Origin: Paenibacillus sp. DMB20
GTDB lineage: Bacteria; Bacillota; Bacilli; Paenibacillales; Paenibacillaceae
Assembly (NCBI RefSeq): GCF_000987955.1
Contig: NZ_LAZU01000032.1
Coordinates: forward strand, 147,694 to 211,693
Reading direction: 5' to 3'
DNA length: 64,000 nucleotides
Part shown: positions 36,305 through 47,147 of the stretch, piece after piece
Position numbering within the stretch: position 1 is the stretch's first letter
Layout: every line of letters starts with the position of its first letter
The notes under the pieces: model-generated
What the model was told of the DNA's origin: nothing
The model's input: the letters and a program-made list of their open reading frames with translations, nothing else
Databases searched by the model: none
Program-made: the position numbers and the translations under genes

Positions 36305-39300
36305 CTATTCTTTGTCTTGCAAGACTAATGGGATGATACGATACAGCACTACTGCAGCCTCGGCGCGACTCGTCGTCTTTTTCGGGAACAATTGCTTGTT
36401 AGCGCCTACTACCAATTTCAGCTTCACAAGCATTGTTGCACTATGCTGCGCGAAATCCGCGATTTGCTCGCGATCTGCAAAGCCAGTCAACTCGTTCACG
36501 TTTGCCGATATTGCGATAAGCTTCTCTTGACGCAAGATTCGTTCAACGATCGTTATCAATTGCTCGCGGGTTACCTTCGCTTCGGGATGAAACTCCGTAT
36601 CCGTAACGCCGTGAACAAGGCCCAACTTCTTCGCTATCGCGATTTCTTTATAATAGGTTGCCGATCGGCTTACATCATCGAAGTTAGAGTCTGTTTCAAC
36701 AGCGAAGTTGAACATACGCACAAGCATGACCACCAGCTCGGCACGAGTCAGTTCCAGTTCCGGGGCAAATCGATTCAGTGACACGCCATGCAGCACACCG
36801 CGTGAGGCAAGCGTTTCAATGGCTTCCTCTGCCCATGAATGCTTAACCAAATCCGTGAACTTTTTCGCCGTATGCACAACTTCATATTTTTCTTCGGGAG
36901 AACCTATGAATTTCACTCTCTTCGCAGCCGGGTCATAGAAACTGAATATGATTGGCGTTGTGGTGCCGTCCTTATTCACCCGTACAACGGATACAACGCC
37001 CGGTTTTTTGAGTTGATCGGCAGTCAGCTCATACGGCAACTCCATGATTTTAGGTTCAGAATCGCGTTGTCCTTCCGGTTTAGGTTTGTCGGGTTCCTTA
37101 ATAGGCAAAGGAGTAAAGGTACTCGCGCCAGAATTGCTGCTGCTTCCTGAACCATTATTGCTACCGCCAGGATTTCCATTGTTATACCCGCTTCCCGGTT
37201 CTTCTTTGGACTTGACGGTAACGTGGGCTTCTCCAGGTATGGTTGTACCTTCCACGGTTCCCTTCACTTTAAAGGCACCAACCTTGCTATACTGGCTTGA
37301 ATCTATCGAATCCCATACGACAGGAACTTCTGCTGTCGCCAAATCGGAATACGTGGCCGTTACGACCGATGGCATGACCGGTGGCGTACCGACGACGGTA
37401 TTCACAAATATCGGCGCAAGCTTCGTAATATAAGGCGTTTCTGCCGGTTCGTTCGTTACGGTAACGGCAGCCACTGCTTGAAGTTCGGTGTCTGCAACCG
37501 TCCCGCTTACCGTAAATGTCCCCGCCTTTGCATACTGGTCTGCCTCTATTGCGTCCCATACAACAGGTACTTCTGTTGTCGTTAGATCAGAATACGTGGC
37601 CGTCACGACTGAAGGCATAATCGGCGGCGTACCGACAACCGTACTCACCCTTACCGGAGACAGACTTGTAATGAGAGACTTGCCCGGCACAAGCACGGGA
37701 ATGAGCACAGTCTCAGCTGTCGCGCCGTCATAGCTCCTCGTCACTTCCAAAATAAGATGCACCGTTTCCTCTGCAGCTGGCGATTTTATGGTTCCATCTG
37801 AATGTATGATCGCTTCGTTATCCGTCGACTTGATCGCGATGCTGAATCCTGGCGGTACAGAAGGAAGCGTTAACATTTTGTCGTTCTTCGCCGGAGGTTG
37901 AATAGCGGCGATCGTTTCGGCAATCGTGTGCGGACTAATGGACATCACCGTAAGAGCTCCCATATCCGGTGCATATTTTGCGGGATTATACAGGGTGATC
38001 GTATTCAGACCTTTCCTAAGCTCAATCCGGATCGTTTTATGCAATGCCGTATTCCAATCCGTTCCCGTCAGCGGCACTTCAATGCCTTCTTCCTCATTCG
38101 CGCGGACGAACACGGAACGGGGTTCTGCGGTTGCATATTCGATCTGCAAATCATAAACACCATCGCCGGGCACTATAATATTTTGAAACGCTGCGGTATT
38201 GTTGTTTCCGGCTTCACCGCCAACAAATCCGAGTGCGCTTCCCGTCATAAAACGGTCACTGCTTCTCAACAGCGTATTCCCCGTTAAAATCGCATCCTTC
38301 GGATCGTATACATCTTTTATATTGTTTGCGCTTCCCGACGGCACGATGACCGGTATCGCAGCCGTATGAGTAAAAACGCCATCTGCCGTACGCTTCACTT
38401 GGAATACGAGGAGGACTTCTTCCTCTTGCGTCGTCGGCGTTATTTTTCCGGTATGATCAATGATGTTCGGGCGTTTGGATTCGAGCAGCTGAATTTCATA
38501 GCCTTCGGGAACCGCAGGGAGCGTTAATCGGATCGCATCCTTCGCAGGGGTAGGAACCGTCTTGATTCCCGTAGCGATGTCCTGTATGGGATCCAGTGGG
38601 TCGGCAGATGCTGGTGCAATATATACCCCCGTGTCGGGTGGCAACGATAATGTAACCGTCCCGTCGACTACGGTCATTCCTCTTGACATCAATCTGGGCA
38701 GTCCCGGCCCGATTTCGTATACGTCGACGGCCTGCACGCCAGCCCAATCCGCCGGCAGCTTCCAGCTTCTGTCCGTGTATCCGTCCTGACTGTATGCCAT
38801 GATTTCCGGTTCATCATTGCGCCATAATGCAGGCACGAACATATTCGTTCCGTCTGCTATAAGGACATCGCCTTGTTTTACGATCCGTTTGCCCTCCTGC
38901 TTAGAGCTCGTCACATGATTTGAAAAATGCACGGTGTTTGTGCTGCTATCATAAGAGAGGCGATCGAACTGATTAAGATATTGCCATAGCAATGTCGTCG
39001 TACTGAATTCCCGCAAAAATCCAGTCAGCCTCACCTTGTCTTTTCGCACAATATCTTCGCCATGCATGCTCGTGCCGAACAACTCATCCCCGCCTTTACC
39101 GCCTACGGCTAAAGCGGCCGGCAGCTTCAACTGGCTGTCGATCGAACGCCAATCGGCCCACCAAGCCATCGGCTGCAGACCAAAAAGCGGATTGACGCGG
39201 TAGGCATGGAAATATTCGCTCGTAACGTCCATGCCTTTATCGCGCCAATATCGCAAAATCTCCTTCTGCGTCTCCGTCTCCTGACGATGCGTAGTCTTAT

Positions 39301-40307
39301 GATAAGGGTCCGCATACCCATCCGATACCGGCACCTCCGTCAGGCTCGTTATGAATGCATCGATGTGGATCGTTCTGCCGCGCAGCAGCTGCGGAATTCC
39401 AGCAAGCAAATCATCGATGTTGCGTTGAAGCACGCCTGCCTCCCACGCACGGGTCAGATTAATGCGATAGCTTTGGCCGCTCACCCAGTGGCCGCCTTTT
39501 ATTAAATCCCCGTTCTCTTCTTTGCGGATCAAATCCTTGTCGACGAATTCCTTCCACTGCGGACTGTCCATGTATGCATCCGTCATATTAATGTGAAAGC
39601 TGATCGTCGTATTATACTTCTCGGCCTCATCCATGAACCATTTCATGCTGTCCAGCGCCGTTTCATCCCCGGCTCGTTTTAACTTGGTGTTCACGACATT
39701 CCAGTCCGGATATTTCGAGTCGTGACCGTCGTGCTGCCAGCCGACCAAATAAATAATTTTCGGCATGCCGCGCGTCAACTGATCCATCTTCTTAATTGCA
39801 TCAAGCGCTTCATCCAAGGTCAGTTCAATATTGCCGTTGTCCCCCAGGTAAAGCTTCATCGTTAAGGTCCTTGCATAATCCCGTAAAAACGGCCTTGCTG
39901 GTTCGGGCCTGATGGTCATCGTCAGCTTATCCGTAAAGGTACCGCCTTCTCTCGATACCTTCACCCCTACCTTGACATCGCCTACATCATACGTTCCCGC
40001 CCTTGCTGTACCATCTTTTTTCAATCGTGAACATTTCAGCAGGAGCGCTGTATTCGATCGTTGCCTTCGAATCATTCCTCAAATCAATCTCGCTGCCGTC
40101 TTTCAACTTGCCAATCACCTGTAAGTGCGTCACGCCGTCCAACGGTACATTCGTTTCGGCAGCCGTCAGCCGAACGGACACGAGCGGATTGTCATCCCCA
40201 TTTGCAGCTTGCGCTTGAACTCCCCCGCCAGTTGCAAACACCCCAAACGTCATTGAAATAACAAGACATAATGACATGAACGCCGAACCCGATTTTATCT
40301 TGAACAT
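36305..40307 (-). CDS. SLH-anchored glycoside hydrolase, GH101/GH129-like (frame broken at T6 run 40016-40021)
   Basis: About 1333 aa after correction. ATG 40307 has GGGAGGGG. Signal peptide to residue ~36, Ig-like domain, then a TIM-barrel catalytic part (~150-560) with IYLVGWQHDGHDSKYPDW, ISFHINMTDAYMDSPQWKEF, HIDAFI (likely catalytic Asp), DVTSEYFHAYRVNPLFGL and QPMAWWADW, like endo-alpha-N-acetylgalactosaminidase-type enzymes. A carbohydrate-binding-like region follows (GDGVYDLQIEYATAEPRSVF), two Big_4 repeats (SVVTATYSDLTTTEVPVVWD and its twin), a Gly/Ser/Asn linker and three SLH domains at the end (FTDLVKHSWAEEAIETLASR; NFDDVSRSATYYKEI). Removing one A gives EKDGTARAGTYDV and joins the parts. 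Acts at the cell surface; the ABC genes follow in the same direction upstream. Confidence 0.82.
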
Positions 40308-40351
40308 GCTACCCCTCCCTTTTCGATCTTCATTTTGATTGATTTTTCCCT

Positions 40352-41159
40352 CTATCCCTTAATGGCTCCCTCTACCATTCCTTTCACGAAATACTTTTGC
40401 AGAAACAGATAAACGACGGTAAGCGGCAGCATCCCGATGAAGCATCCTGCGGCGACCCAGCTAATGTTGCTGTGGAATTGCGAGACGAACCCCGACAAAG
40501 CAACCGGGATCGTCATCATCTCTTTTTTCTGCAGGAAGAATACGGAAAACTGATAGTCGTTCCATACCTGAACCCCGATCAAAATGACGACAGTAGCCGT
40601 TATCGGCTTCAGCAAAGGAAATATAATCCTCAAAAAAAATGCCGTACCGGCTGCAGCCATCGATCAGCCCCGCTTCATCCAGCTCCCTAGGAACAGTGCT
40701 CACAAAGCCGGTAAACAAGAAAATCGTCATCGGAAGCGAAAACGTGACCTGCGTCAGTATGATTGCCCAGTATGTATTGATCCCGCCGACGTCTACGATA
40801 AATTTGTACAAAGGTACGAGAATCGTCAGCGCCGGTACGATCAAACATGAGATGCAAAGCGTATAAACGAACCGGTTCCATCTCGTTGCATGGCGGGCAA
40901 GCGGATAGGAAGCACACGCTCCGATAAGCACGACGAGAATGACTGCAAGCAGCGTAACGATCCCATTGTTCAATACGGCTCGACCCAGCTGGGCATCCTT
41001 CCATGCATCAATGAAATTCTCGAAACGAAGAGACGACGAAGGCATCCATTTGCTGCTCGTATCCTCGATCGGCTTAAAGGACAGATTGACTAAAATGTAA
41101 AAAGGAATGCTGTGGATGATCAGGATGATCAAGGCAGCGATATATTTAAAAGCCTTCAT
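40352..41159 (-). CDS. Carbohydrate ABC permease, MalG-type (frame broken at A8 run 40632-40639)
   Basis: About 268 aa after correction; six membrane helices. ATG 41159 overlaps the previous permease stop by four bases (ATGA). It carries the EAA motif at [17 protein letters not shown] and, after removing one [21 protein letters not shown], the family's usual sequence. It ends [13 protein letters not shown], the conserved MalG C-terminus. It forms the membrane channel together with the MalF-type partner and takes up the sugar bound by the lipoprotein at 42176. No ATPase gene is present in the cluster, so a shared MsmX/MalK-type ATPase is expected elsewhere. Confidence 0.9.
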
Positions 41160-42101
41160 GCATCCACTTCCTTTCGACGCAGCAGCACGAGAGCCGTTAT
41201 GCTGATAACGGCGATGATGATGAACATGAAGTTCCCAAGCGCTGCCGCATATCCTGCATCCTGACGGGCGAAGTACAAATTGTACATCATCGTGGACAAA
41301 GACTGCGTCGCATAACCCGGCCCGCCGTTCGTCATGGCCACAATGACATCGAATAGTTTCAAGCCTCCGATGAGGTTGAGCACGATATTGATCGTAATCG
41401 CCGGCATCAGCAGCGGAAGGGTAATCCCCCTGAATCGGCTCCACCAGCCGGCCCCATCGATATTGGCCGCTTCGTAATACTCCCTTGATATGGATTGCAG
41501 CCCTGCTAAAAAAAATAATCATCGCGATTCCCATGTACTGATAGGTGTTGACCAAGGTGATCATCCATACGGCACGTGATCCGTTCGCCAGCCAATCGAC
41601 GGCCTCCCCGCCGAACAGCCCCATTGCATCATTCAATGCGCCGCCGTCATATTGGAAGAAGAAGTAGCTGATATACCCCATAATTAAAGGGCTGATAATG
41701 ACGGGGAGATACACGATCATTCGGACAAGGCCTTTCCCTCTTATTTTCTGATCCAGGAACAAGGCGTAAGCCAGGCCCATCACATTTTGAAATAGAGTGC
41801 TGCCGAATCCGTAAATGAACGTGTTCCGAATCGTCTGCAGAATCTTTTGGTCCGAAAACATAAGCCGGTACTTTTCCAATCCTACCCAAGCGTAACTCTG
41901 GGAGTAACCATCCCAGTTGGTGAAGGAAATTTTAATTCCTTGAATAAGCGGGTAGAAAATGAAAACCGCAAATAACAGCAATGCCGGGACGTACATCAAA
42001 TTGAGTATTCCGGCAGAATAAATCCATCTGACTGCAAAGTTGGATTGCGATTGCGCAATTCCTCCTCGCGAGGAATCAACCCCTGACGGACTTCTAGCCA
42101 T
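41156..42101 (-). CDS. Carbohydrate ABC permease, MalF-type (frame broken at A8 run 41508-41515)
   Basis: About 314 aa after correction. ATG 42101 has AGGAGGGAGCGT ahead. Six helices, with [18 protein letters not shown] near the start and the EAA loop restored by removing one [21 protein letters not shown] then [19 protein letters not shown]. The frame as read ends in a false continuation of the downstream frame. A MalF-type partner of the preceding permease. Confidence 0.9.
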
Positions 42102-42125
42102 ACGCTCCCTCCTAGGTGTTGAATT

Positions 42126-42156
42126 AGCCCGCAGGAAGGCAAGCAACCTGCAGGCC
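42126..42156 (-). promoter_or_regulatory. Intercistronic hairpin between lipoprotein and permease genes
   Basis: GCCTGCAGG pairs with CCTGCGGGC (42127-42135 with 42147-42155, one G-U). No strong T-run follows, so it is more likely an mRNA-stabilising or attenuating stem that keeps the binding protein more abundant than the permeases. Confidence 0.45.
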
Positions 42157-42175
42157 ATTTCCTTATCATTCTGCT

Positions 42176-43495
42176 CTATTGAGCAGTCCGCAATCTTTCG
42201 TATTCCTTTTTCATGTTTTCCGAAAATTCGCGAGGCGTAATGCCTCCTGCCAGCAAGTCCTGGCCATTTTTGCACATGACATCCCACATCCCGTTCGGCA
42301 AGTACACTCGATCAAAGTACGGGAACACTCGCAAATCTTTATACTTTTCAAAGTCGGCCGTCAAGTCGCCTGCAGCGATCGATACGCCGTCAATTCCGGG
42401 AGGAAGCGCATTCGAGGCCGAAACTAAAGCGATGTTATCCGGTTTGGCGTAGTAAGCGACGAATTTCCGGGCCGCTTCGCCGTGCGGGGAATCCTTCCAG
42501 ACTCCCCATGTCGTCTTCTCCCCTCCAACCAAGGTTGGAGCATCGCCCGCCACGACGGAATGGATCGGCATCAAGCCTGCTTTCAAATCAGGGTTGAACT
42601 TCTTCGCTTCTTCAATAAGGAACGGGCCATAGATGCCAAATGCCGCCTTTCCTTCGGCAAAAGCCTTCGCGGAATCGCTATACTTGGCTGTCAGCACATC
42701 CTTGTTTAAGTACCCCTTCTCCTGCAAGGATAAGAACATTTGCGGCAGGGCGTCGAAGCGGTTCCAATCGAATGTACCGTCCAGAAGCTGCGCAGCATCA
42801 TTCTTCTCCGGGCTTATAAAGACCGATGTCGCATAGAAATCGAAAAATTGCCCGATCGGCCATGAATCCGCTCCTCCGATATGAATAGGGACCACTTCAC
42901 CGTTACTTTTCGTTTTGATTTCTTCCGCAGCCTTCATCAATTCGTCCCACGTCATTGGAACCTGTACGCCATACTTCTCCAGCACGGCAGCATTGTACAC
43001 GGGACCTCCCTTGTCCTCGTCCATCGGCAGCACAAACACTTTCCCCTGCTCGTCGGTCACGGACGGCTTGATTGTGGCGCTCAACTTGCTAGCCCATTCC
43101 TCGTCTTTCAGATCGGCTAAATACGCACCGTAGCGAACCTTGGCCCAGCCGTGCGTAGCGAACACATCCGGCAGCTCGTTGGACGCCATTTTCATCTTCA
43201 TAATGTTCTCGTACTCGGCACCCGGCGCGCTGAAATCCACTTTAATTTCCGGATTCTCCTGCATGAATTTGTTTGCAATATCCTGCAGCACTTTTGCGGG
43301 TTCACCAACAACGTTGGTCATGACGGTTAGATTGACCTTGGCATTTCCATCATTCCCCGTTGTTTGACCCGAATCGCTATTGGATGTCTTTCCTCCCGCC
43401 GCTTCGCCCCCCGTACTCGATGTACCGCAAGCTGCGAGCAGAAATGCAGCGATAACCAGAACCGTAAGCATTTTGAACCCATTCATCTGTCTCAT
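42176..43495 (-). CDS. Extracellular solute-binding lipoprotein (sugar ABC transporter)
   Basis: 439 aa. ATG 43495 has AAGGGGGAT ahead. Lipobox LLAACG with lipidated Cys about residue 23, then a Gly/Ser/Thr linker and a family-1 solute-binding fold: LQDIANKFMQENPEIKVDFS, LPDVFATHGWAKVRYGAYL, VPMTWDELMKAAEEIKT and AAFGIYGPFLIEEAKKFN. Usual length. It sits upstream of the two permeases on one strand and is divergent from the YesM/YesN pair. It likely binds an oligosaccharide released by the nearby GH101/GH129-like enzyme (inference). Confidence 0.92.
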   Translation of the reverse strand: MRQMNGFKMLTVLVIAAFLLAACGTSSTGGEAAGGKTSNSDSGQTTGNDGNAKVNLTVMTNVVGEPAKVLQDIANKFMQENPEIKVDFSAPGAEYENIMKMKMASNELPDVFATHGWAKVRYGAYLADLKDEEWASKLSATIKPSVTDEQGKVFVLPMDEDKGGPVYNAAVLEKYGVQVPMTWDELMKAAEEIKTKSNGEVVPIHIGGADSWPIGQFFDFYATSVFISPEKNDAAQLLDGTFDWNRFDALPQMFLSLQEKGYLNKDVLTAKYSDSAKAFAEGKAAFGIYGPFLIEEAKKFNPDLKAGLMPIHSVVAGDAPTLVGGEKTTWGVWKDSPHGEAARKFVAYYAKPDNIALVSASNALPPGIDGVSIAAGDLTADFEKYKDLRVFPYFDRVYLPNGMWDVMCKNGQDLLAGGITPREFSENMKKEYERLRTAQ

Positions 43496-43626
43496 CCGTA
43501 TCCCCCTTGCTATAAAGTTGTATGTTATTCCATCATTTCAGTCCTAACGATATCATTAATGATTACGCTTTCATATGCTGCAAACCTACGATTGCACCGC
43601 TCATTTCTACACTATCGATTTTCGTA

Positions 43627-43655
43627 TTGACTTACCTGCCGGGTGTACCTATCCT
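43627..43655 (+). promoter_or_regulatory. Candidate promoter of the sensor kinase operon
   Basis: TTGACT (43627-43632), 17-base spacer, TATCCT (43650-43655), about 30 bases ahead of the kinase start. Confidence 0.5.
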
Positions 43656-43685
43656 TTATACATGAATGAAGGAGGTTGATCCGTT

Positions 43686-45422
43686 ATGGTCACGATCAAG
43701 TCGCTGCGCTCCAAGCTCACGCTGGTGTATGCTCTGACCATTGTCACTCCATTTGCCGTCTTGGCTTTTGCGCTCCCCTTCTACGCCCAGCACGTGCTCA
43801 CCAAAGATACGGAGAAGCTAACCGAAGGAACGCTCCATGCCGTAGCCGGTAATATTGAAACCTATTTGGATGATTTGGAGCGGCTGACGGCCTCTCCCTA
43901 TTTGAACGATAATGTCATTCAGTCGCTTAAAATCATTGCCGACAATGCATACGATTCTGCAAGCGCATACACGAAACTGCAGACGGATCGCGCTCTGAAA
44001 GGAACGCTGCCCAACTATTTAATTAACACTCGCAAAGATATTCTCAGTACGCTCATGATTACGATGAACGGAAAGCCTTTTTTAACGACTAAAAACGATA
44101 GCATCGACCTCATGCCGGACTTTCCATTCCAGGAAGAATCATGGTATCGACAAGCGGTTAAGAAAAACGGGAAAGTCGCGTTCATCAGTTCCCATCCGCA
44201 AACTTACTTGACCAACCCCTCAGACATCCAAGTGTTTTCCGTATCCCGTTTAATCAAAAATCCGGATTCCGGACAACCGCTCGCCGTCATATCGGCCGAT
44301 GCGGATACGAATGTACTCGAGAAAATCACCAAAGATATTCAATTTAACGTCAGTTCAGTCGTCGCGATCGTAGATGAAATGAAAAATGTGATCTATGCGA
44401 ACAAGCCGCTGACCGATGAAATGATCAAGCAGCTTCGAGCGGGAGGAAACCCCAGCGCACAAGAAACCGGATACGTTACCGTTTCTCAAACCATCAAACC
44501 GGCAGATTGGGAAATTACCGTGTTTTTATCCAATGAGGAGATACAACAGAAAGTACGCTGGATCTACATCACGGCGGTTTTGATATCGATTGGAGGACTC
44601 ATCGTCACTTTCTTCGTTTTTCTTTACTCTTCGCAATGGATCGTCAAGCCGATCGCTCAAATGAAGGCCGTCATGACCAAAGTACGCAATGGGAATATGC
44701 AAGCACGCTATGAAGGGGAGGGATCGGACGAACTTTCCTATCTCGGACAGTCACTAAACAAGATGGTCATGCAGTTGGACGATTTAATAAACCGGGAATA
44801 TAAAGCGGTGCTGGCACAGCGAAACGCAGAATATCGAGCCTTGCAATCGCAAATTCAGCCCCATTTTCTGTACAACGTGCTGTCCGGCTTTATCGGATTG
44901 AACCGCATTGGAGACAAGAAGAAGCTGGAGACCGCGATTATTTCGCTTAGCGGCATGCTTCGTTACATCCTGGAGGAGAATCAATGGACGACGATCGAAC
45001 AGGAATTCAATTTTTTAACAAAATATGCTCTGCTGCAGCAGCTTCGCTTCCAGGATAGGCTGACGATCCAGATTCATCATGACAAGGAGACTGCCGAGTT
45101 CCGAATTCCGAAATTGCTGATTCAACCCCTATTGGAGAACGCGATTATCCACGGAGTCGAACCCGATGATCAAGAGCATGCCATTCACGTATCCGCATGG
45201 ATAGCAAGCGAGGACGGCAATGCGCAGATATGCATCGAAGTACGTGACGACGGCGTCGGCTTCGATCCGAACGCGTCACATTCCCAATCGCATGTCGGCC
45301 TCGCCAACGTAAGGGCAAGATTGCAGCAAGTCTTCCCGAAAGCAACATTAACCGTGAACAGCGAGCTCGGAATCGGCACATGCGTGGCAATCAAAATCCC
45401 TAAGGAGGAGAATGCATCATGA
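43686..45422 (+). CDS. Sensor histidine kinase, YesM-type
   Basis: 578 aa. ATG 43686 has GGAGG eight bases ahead. A membrane helix (~15-35), an extracytoplasmic Cache-like sensor (~40-285, SWYRQAVKKNGKVAF), a second helix (~293-315), HAMP (QWIVKPIAQMKAVMTKVRNG), then a His_kinase core with IQPHFLYNVLSG (phospho-His 393) and ATPase motifs PLLENAIIHGVEP (N box), DDGVGFDP and VGLANVRARL. ATGA overlap with the response regulator. It should sense an extracellular sugar for the adjacent ABC/glycosidase locus. Confidence 0.93.
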   Translation: MVTIKSLRSKLTLVYALTIVTPFAVLAFALPFYAQHVLTKDTEKLTEGTLHAVAGNIETYLDDLERLTASPYLNDNVIQSLKIIADNAYDSASAYTKLQTDRALKGTLPNYLINTRKDILSTLMITMNGKPFLTTKNDSIDLMPDFPFQEESWYRQAVKKNGKVAFISSHPQTYLTNPSDIQVFSVSRLIKNPDSGQPLAVISADADTNVLEKITKDIQFNVSSVVAIVDEMKNVIYANKPLTDEMIKQLRAGGNPSAQETGYVTVSQTIKPADWEITVFLSNEEIQQKVRWIYITAVLISIGGLIVTFFVFLYSSQWIVKPIAQMKAVMTKVRNGNMQARYEGEGSDELSYLGQSLNKMVMQLDDLINREYKAVLAQRNAEYRALQSQIQPHFLYNVLSGFIGLNRIGDKKKLETAIISLSGMLRYILEENQWTTIEQEFNFLTKYALLQQLRFQDRLTIQIHHDKETAEFRIPKLLIQPLLENAIIHGVEPDDQEHAIHVSAWIASEDGNAQICIEVRDDGVGFDPNASHSQSHVGLANVRARLQQVFPKATLTVNSELGIGTCVAIKIPKEENAS

Positions 45423-46933
45423 ATATTTTAGTTGCAGACGATGAAAGCTTGATCAGAGCCAGCCTGAGAAGCATGCTGGACGAACTGGACATGCCTGTCC
45501 ACGTCATTGGAGAAGCCCGTAACGGTGAAGAAGCGATTCGTTTCGTAACCGAGCGGCAACCCGATCTTGTATTCGTTGATATTCGGATGCCGAAGATGAA
45601 CGGCTTGGAAGTAATGGCTCATGGCAGAGCAGCGTCCCCTCATACCAAATGGATTATTTTAAGCGGCTATTCGGAGTTCCAATATGCGCAAGAGGCGATA
45701 CGCCTTGGGGCGTGCAACTATTTGCTAAAGCCGATCAGTCTGGAAGAAGTCCACGACAGCTTGACCCACGCACAAAAGCTGCATGAAACGCACATCATGG
45801 AACGCAACCGTCAGATAGAGCATGCGATTGTTTCGAGTATTCAGGGCAGAAGTGGGGTCAGCCAAGGCGATCATTTGCTTGAAACACTGCATTGCAAAGC
45901 AAGCGTGTTCTATTTCGATGATTTCCTATGCGATCATGAAGAACATGAACGACAACAACGATTCATCGAAGCCTTGCGGAGCCTTATCCATAACCAATCT
46001 CTTACTAACAGCCTTTATTCCTTGGCATTGTCGCTTCCGGGCGGCCAACCTGCGATATTGTGGTCATGGCCGGCTTTGCACCGTTATCAAGCGCTAGAGC
46101 TGCAGCAGAAGATGGAGAGAACCGTGAAGCATTTGCTCCAGGATCAGCTTGCCGCCTCCTATGCAATTACGACGATACAATTAGAGGAGTGTTCGAATAT
46201 GCAAGCGATGGCGGGGCAGGTCGAAGAACTGCAGCGCGTCTCTTCCCTTCGCGTTCTGCTCCCGATTGGAGGAAACTATCCGCTAAGCGAGCTAAACGAA
46301 ATGACAGAACGAGCCGAGTGTCTTCCTATAAGCATTCATGTAGACAATCTACGCCGACTGTTCCGCCAAGAAGACTATCTTGGATACCTGAAAGCTGTCG
46401 ATTCTTTGGAGAAAGTATGGAGCGGCGCACTCTCGGCAGATCAATGCCTATGGCGCCGTATTCATGAATATATTTCACGTGCACTCGGCTTCACGTTAGA
46501 GCCGGGGACGTGCGGGGATCAGGCAAGCTGGTTTGCTCTTTTAAAAAATCATGGCGATCGCATGTTATCTCAGGCTTCGCGACACGACTATTCGTCCAAA
46601 AATATCGTGCAGCAAGTGATCGCTTATGTGGAGCAGCAGTATATGCACGACATCGGAATCAAGCAAATCGCGGATATGTTCCATGTGACGCCCAACTATT
46701 TAAGCTCTTTGTTCCATAAAAAGCACGGCAGTACCTTTCTTAAATACGTAACCGAAACGAGAATGCTGAAAGCGAAGGAACTCCTGCTAAAGGAGCCCCA
46801 TCTCAAAGTGCAGGAGGTTGCCGAAGCCGTTGGTTATTACAGCCCGCGCCATTTCACGAAGCTGTTCACAGATTATTTCGGATGCTATCCGTCAGAGTTC
46901 CGTGAAAGGAATAAGTTGGATGCATTTTTGTAG
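45419..46933 (+). CDS. Response regulator, YesN-type (receiver plus AraC HTH)
   Basis: 504 aa. Receiver with acidic residues DDE (7-9), phospho-Asp 54 (LVFVDIRMPKMNGLEVM) and the conserved SGYSEFQYAQEAIRLGACNY. A long central region without a recognised domain (~130-395) follows, then a C-terminal AraC double HTH: IGIKQIADMFHVTPNYLSSL and VQEVAEAVGYYSPRHFTKLF. Partner of the YesM kinase, with overlapping start. It probably activates the divergent lipoprotein-permease operon and the hydrolase. Confidence 0.92.
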   Translation: MNILVADDESLIRASLRSMLDELDMPVHVIGEARNGEEAIRFVTERQPDLVFVDIRMPKMNGLEVMAHGRAASPHTKWIILSGYSEFQYAQEAIRLGACNYLLKPISLEEVHDSLTHAQKLHETHIMERNRQIEHAIVSSIQGRSGVSQGDHLLETLHCKASVFYFDDFLCDHEEHERQQRFIEALRSLIHNQSLTNSLYSLALSLPGGQPAILWSWPALHRYQALELQQKMERTVKHLLQDQLAASYAITTIQLEECSNMQAMAGQVEELQRVSSLRVLLPIGGNYPLSELNEMTERAECLPISIHVDNLRRLFRQEDYLGYLKAVDSLEKVWSGALSADQCLWRRIHEYISRALGFTLEPGTCGDQASWFALLKNHGDRMLSQASRHDYSSKNIVQQVIAYVEQQYMHDIGIKQIADMFHVTPNYLSSLFHKKHGSTFLKYVTETRMLKAKELLLKEPHLKVQEVAEAVGYYSPRHFTKLFTDYFGCYPSEFRERNKLDAFL

Positions 46934-46973
46934 ATGATAATCTATGGGGATGAGGCGAGGATCGTAAAAACTA

Positions 46974-47046
46974 AGCCCATATTGTTTTTTTTGTATAAAT
47001 GGAAGTCGCCACAACGCCATTTGTACAGAATAAACCAATATGGGCT
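46974..47046. repeat. Long interrupted palindrome (about 73 bases)
   Basis: Outer arms AGCCCATATTG (46974-46984) and CAATATGGGCT (47036-47046) pair perfectly; inner arms TGTATAAATGG (46992-47002) and CCATTTGTACA (47017-47027) pair with one mismatch. The plus side carries a T8 between the arms. It could serve as a terminator for the YesN gene or be a small palindromic repeat element. Confidence 0.6.
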
Positions 47047-47147
47047 ATCGTAACGACTCGAAAATTTAGGCGCGCGCTCTAGATATTCGCTGTCTATAGC
47101 CACCGGATAACTTACGGCTTCTGGGTTGTTTAAACGCTGCTGAACAA

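Noticed and set aside
40461-42287. A single 608-residue permease fusion frame
   Set aside because: It joins two separate permeases through two frame changes at 40632-40639 and 41508-41515; each gene has its own start and stop.
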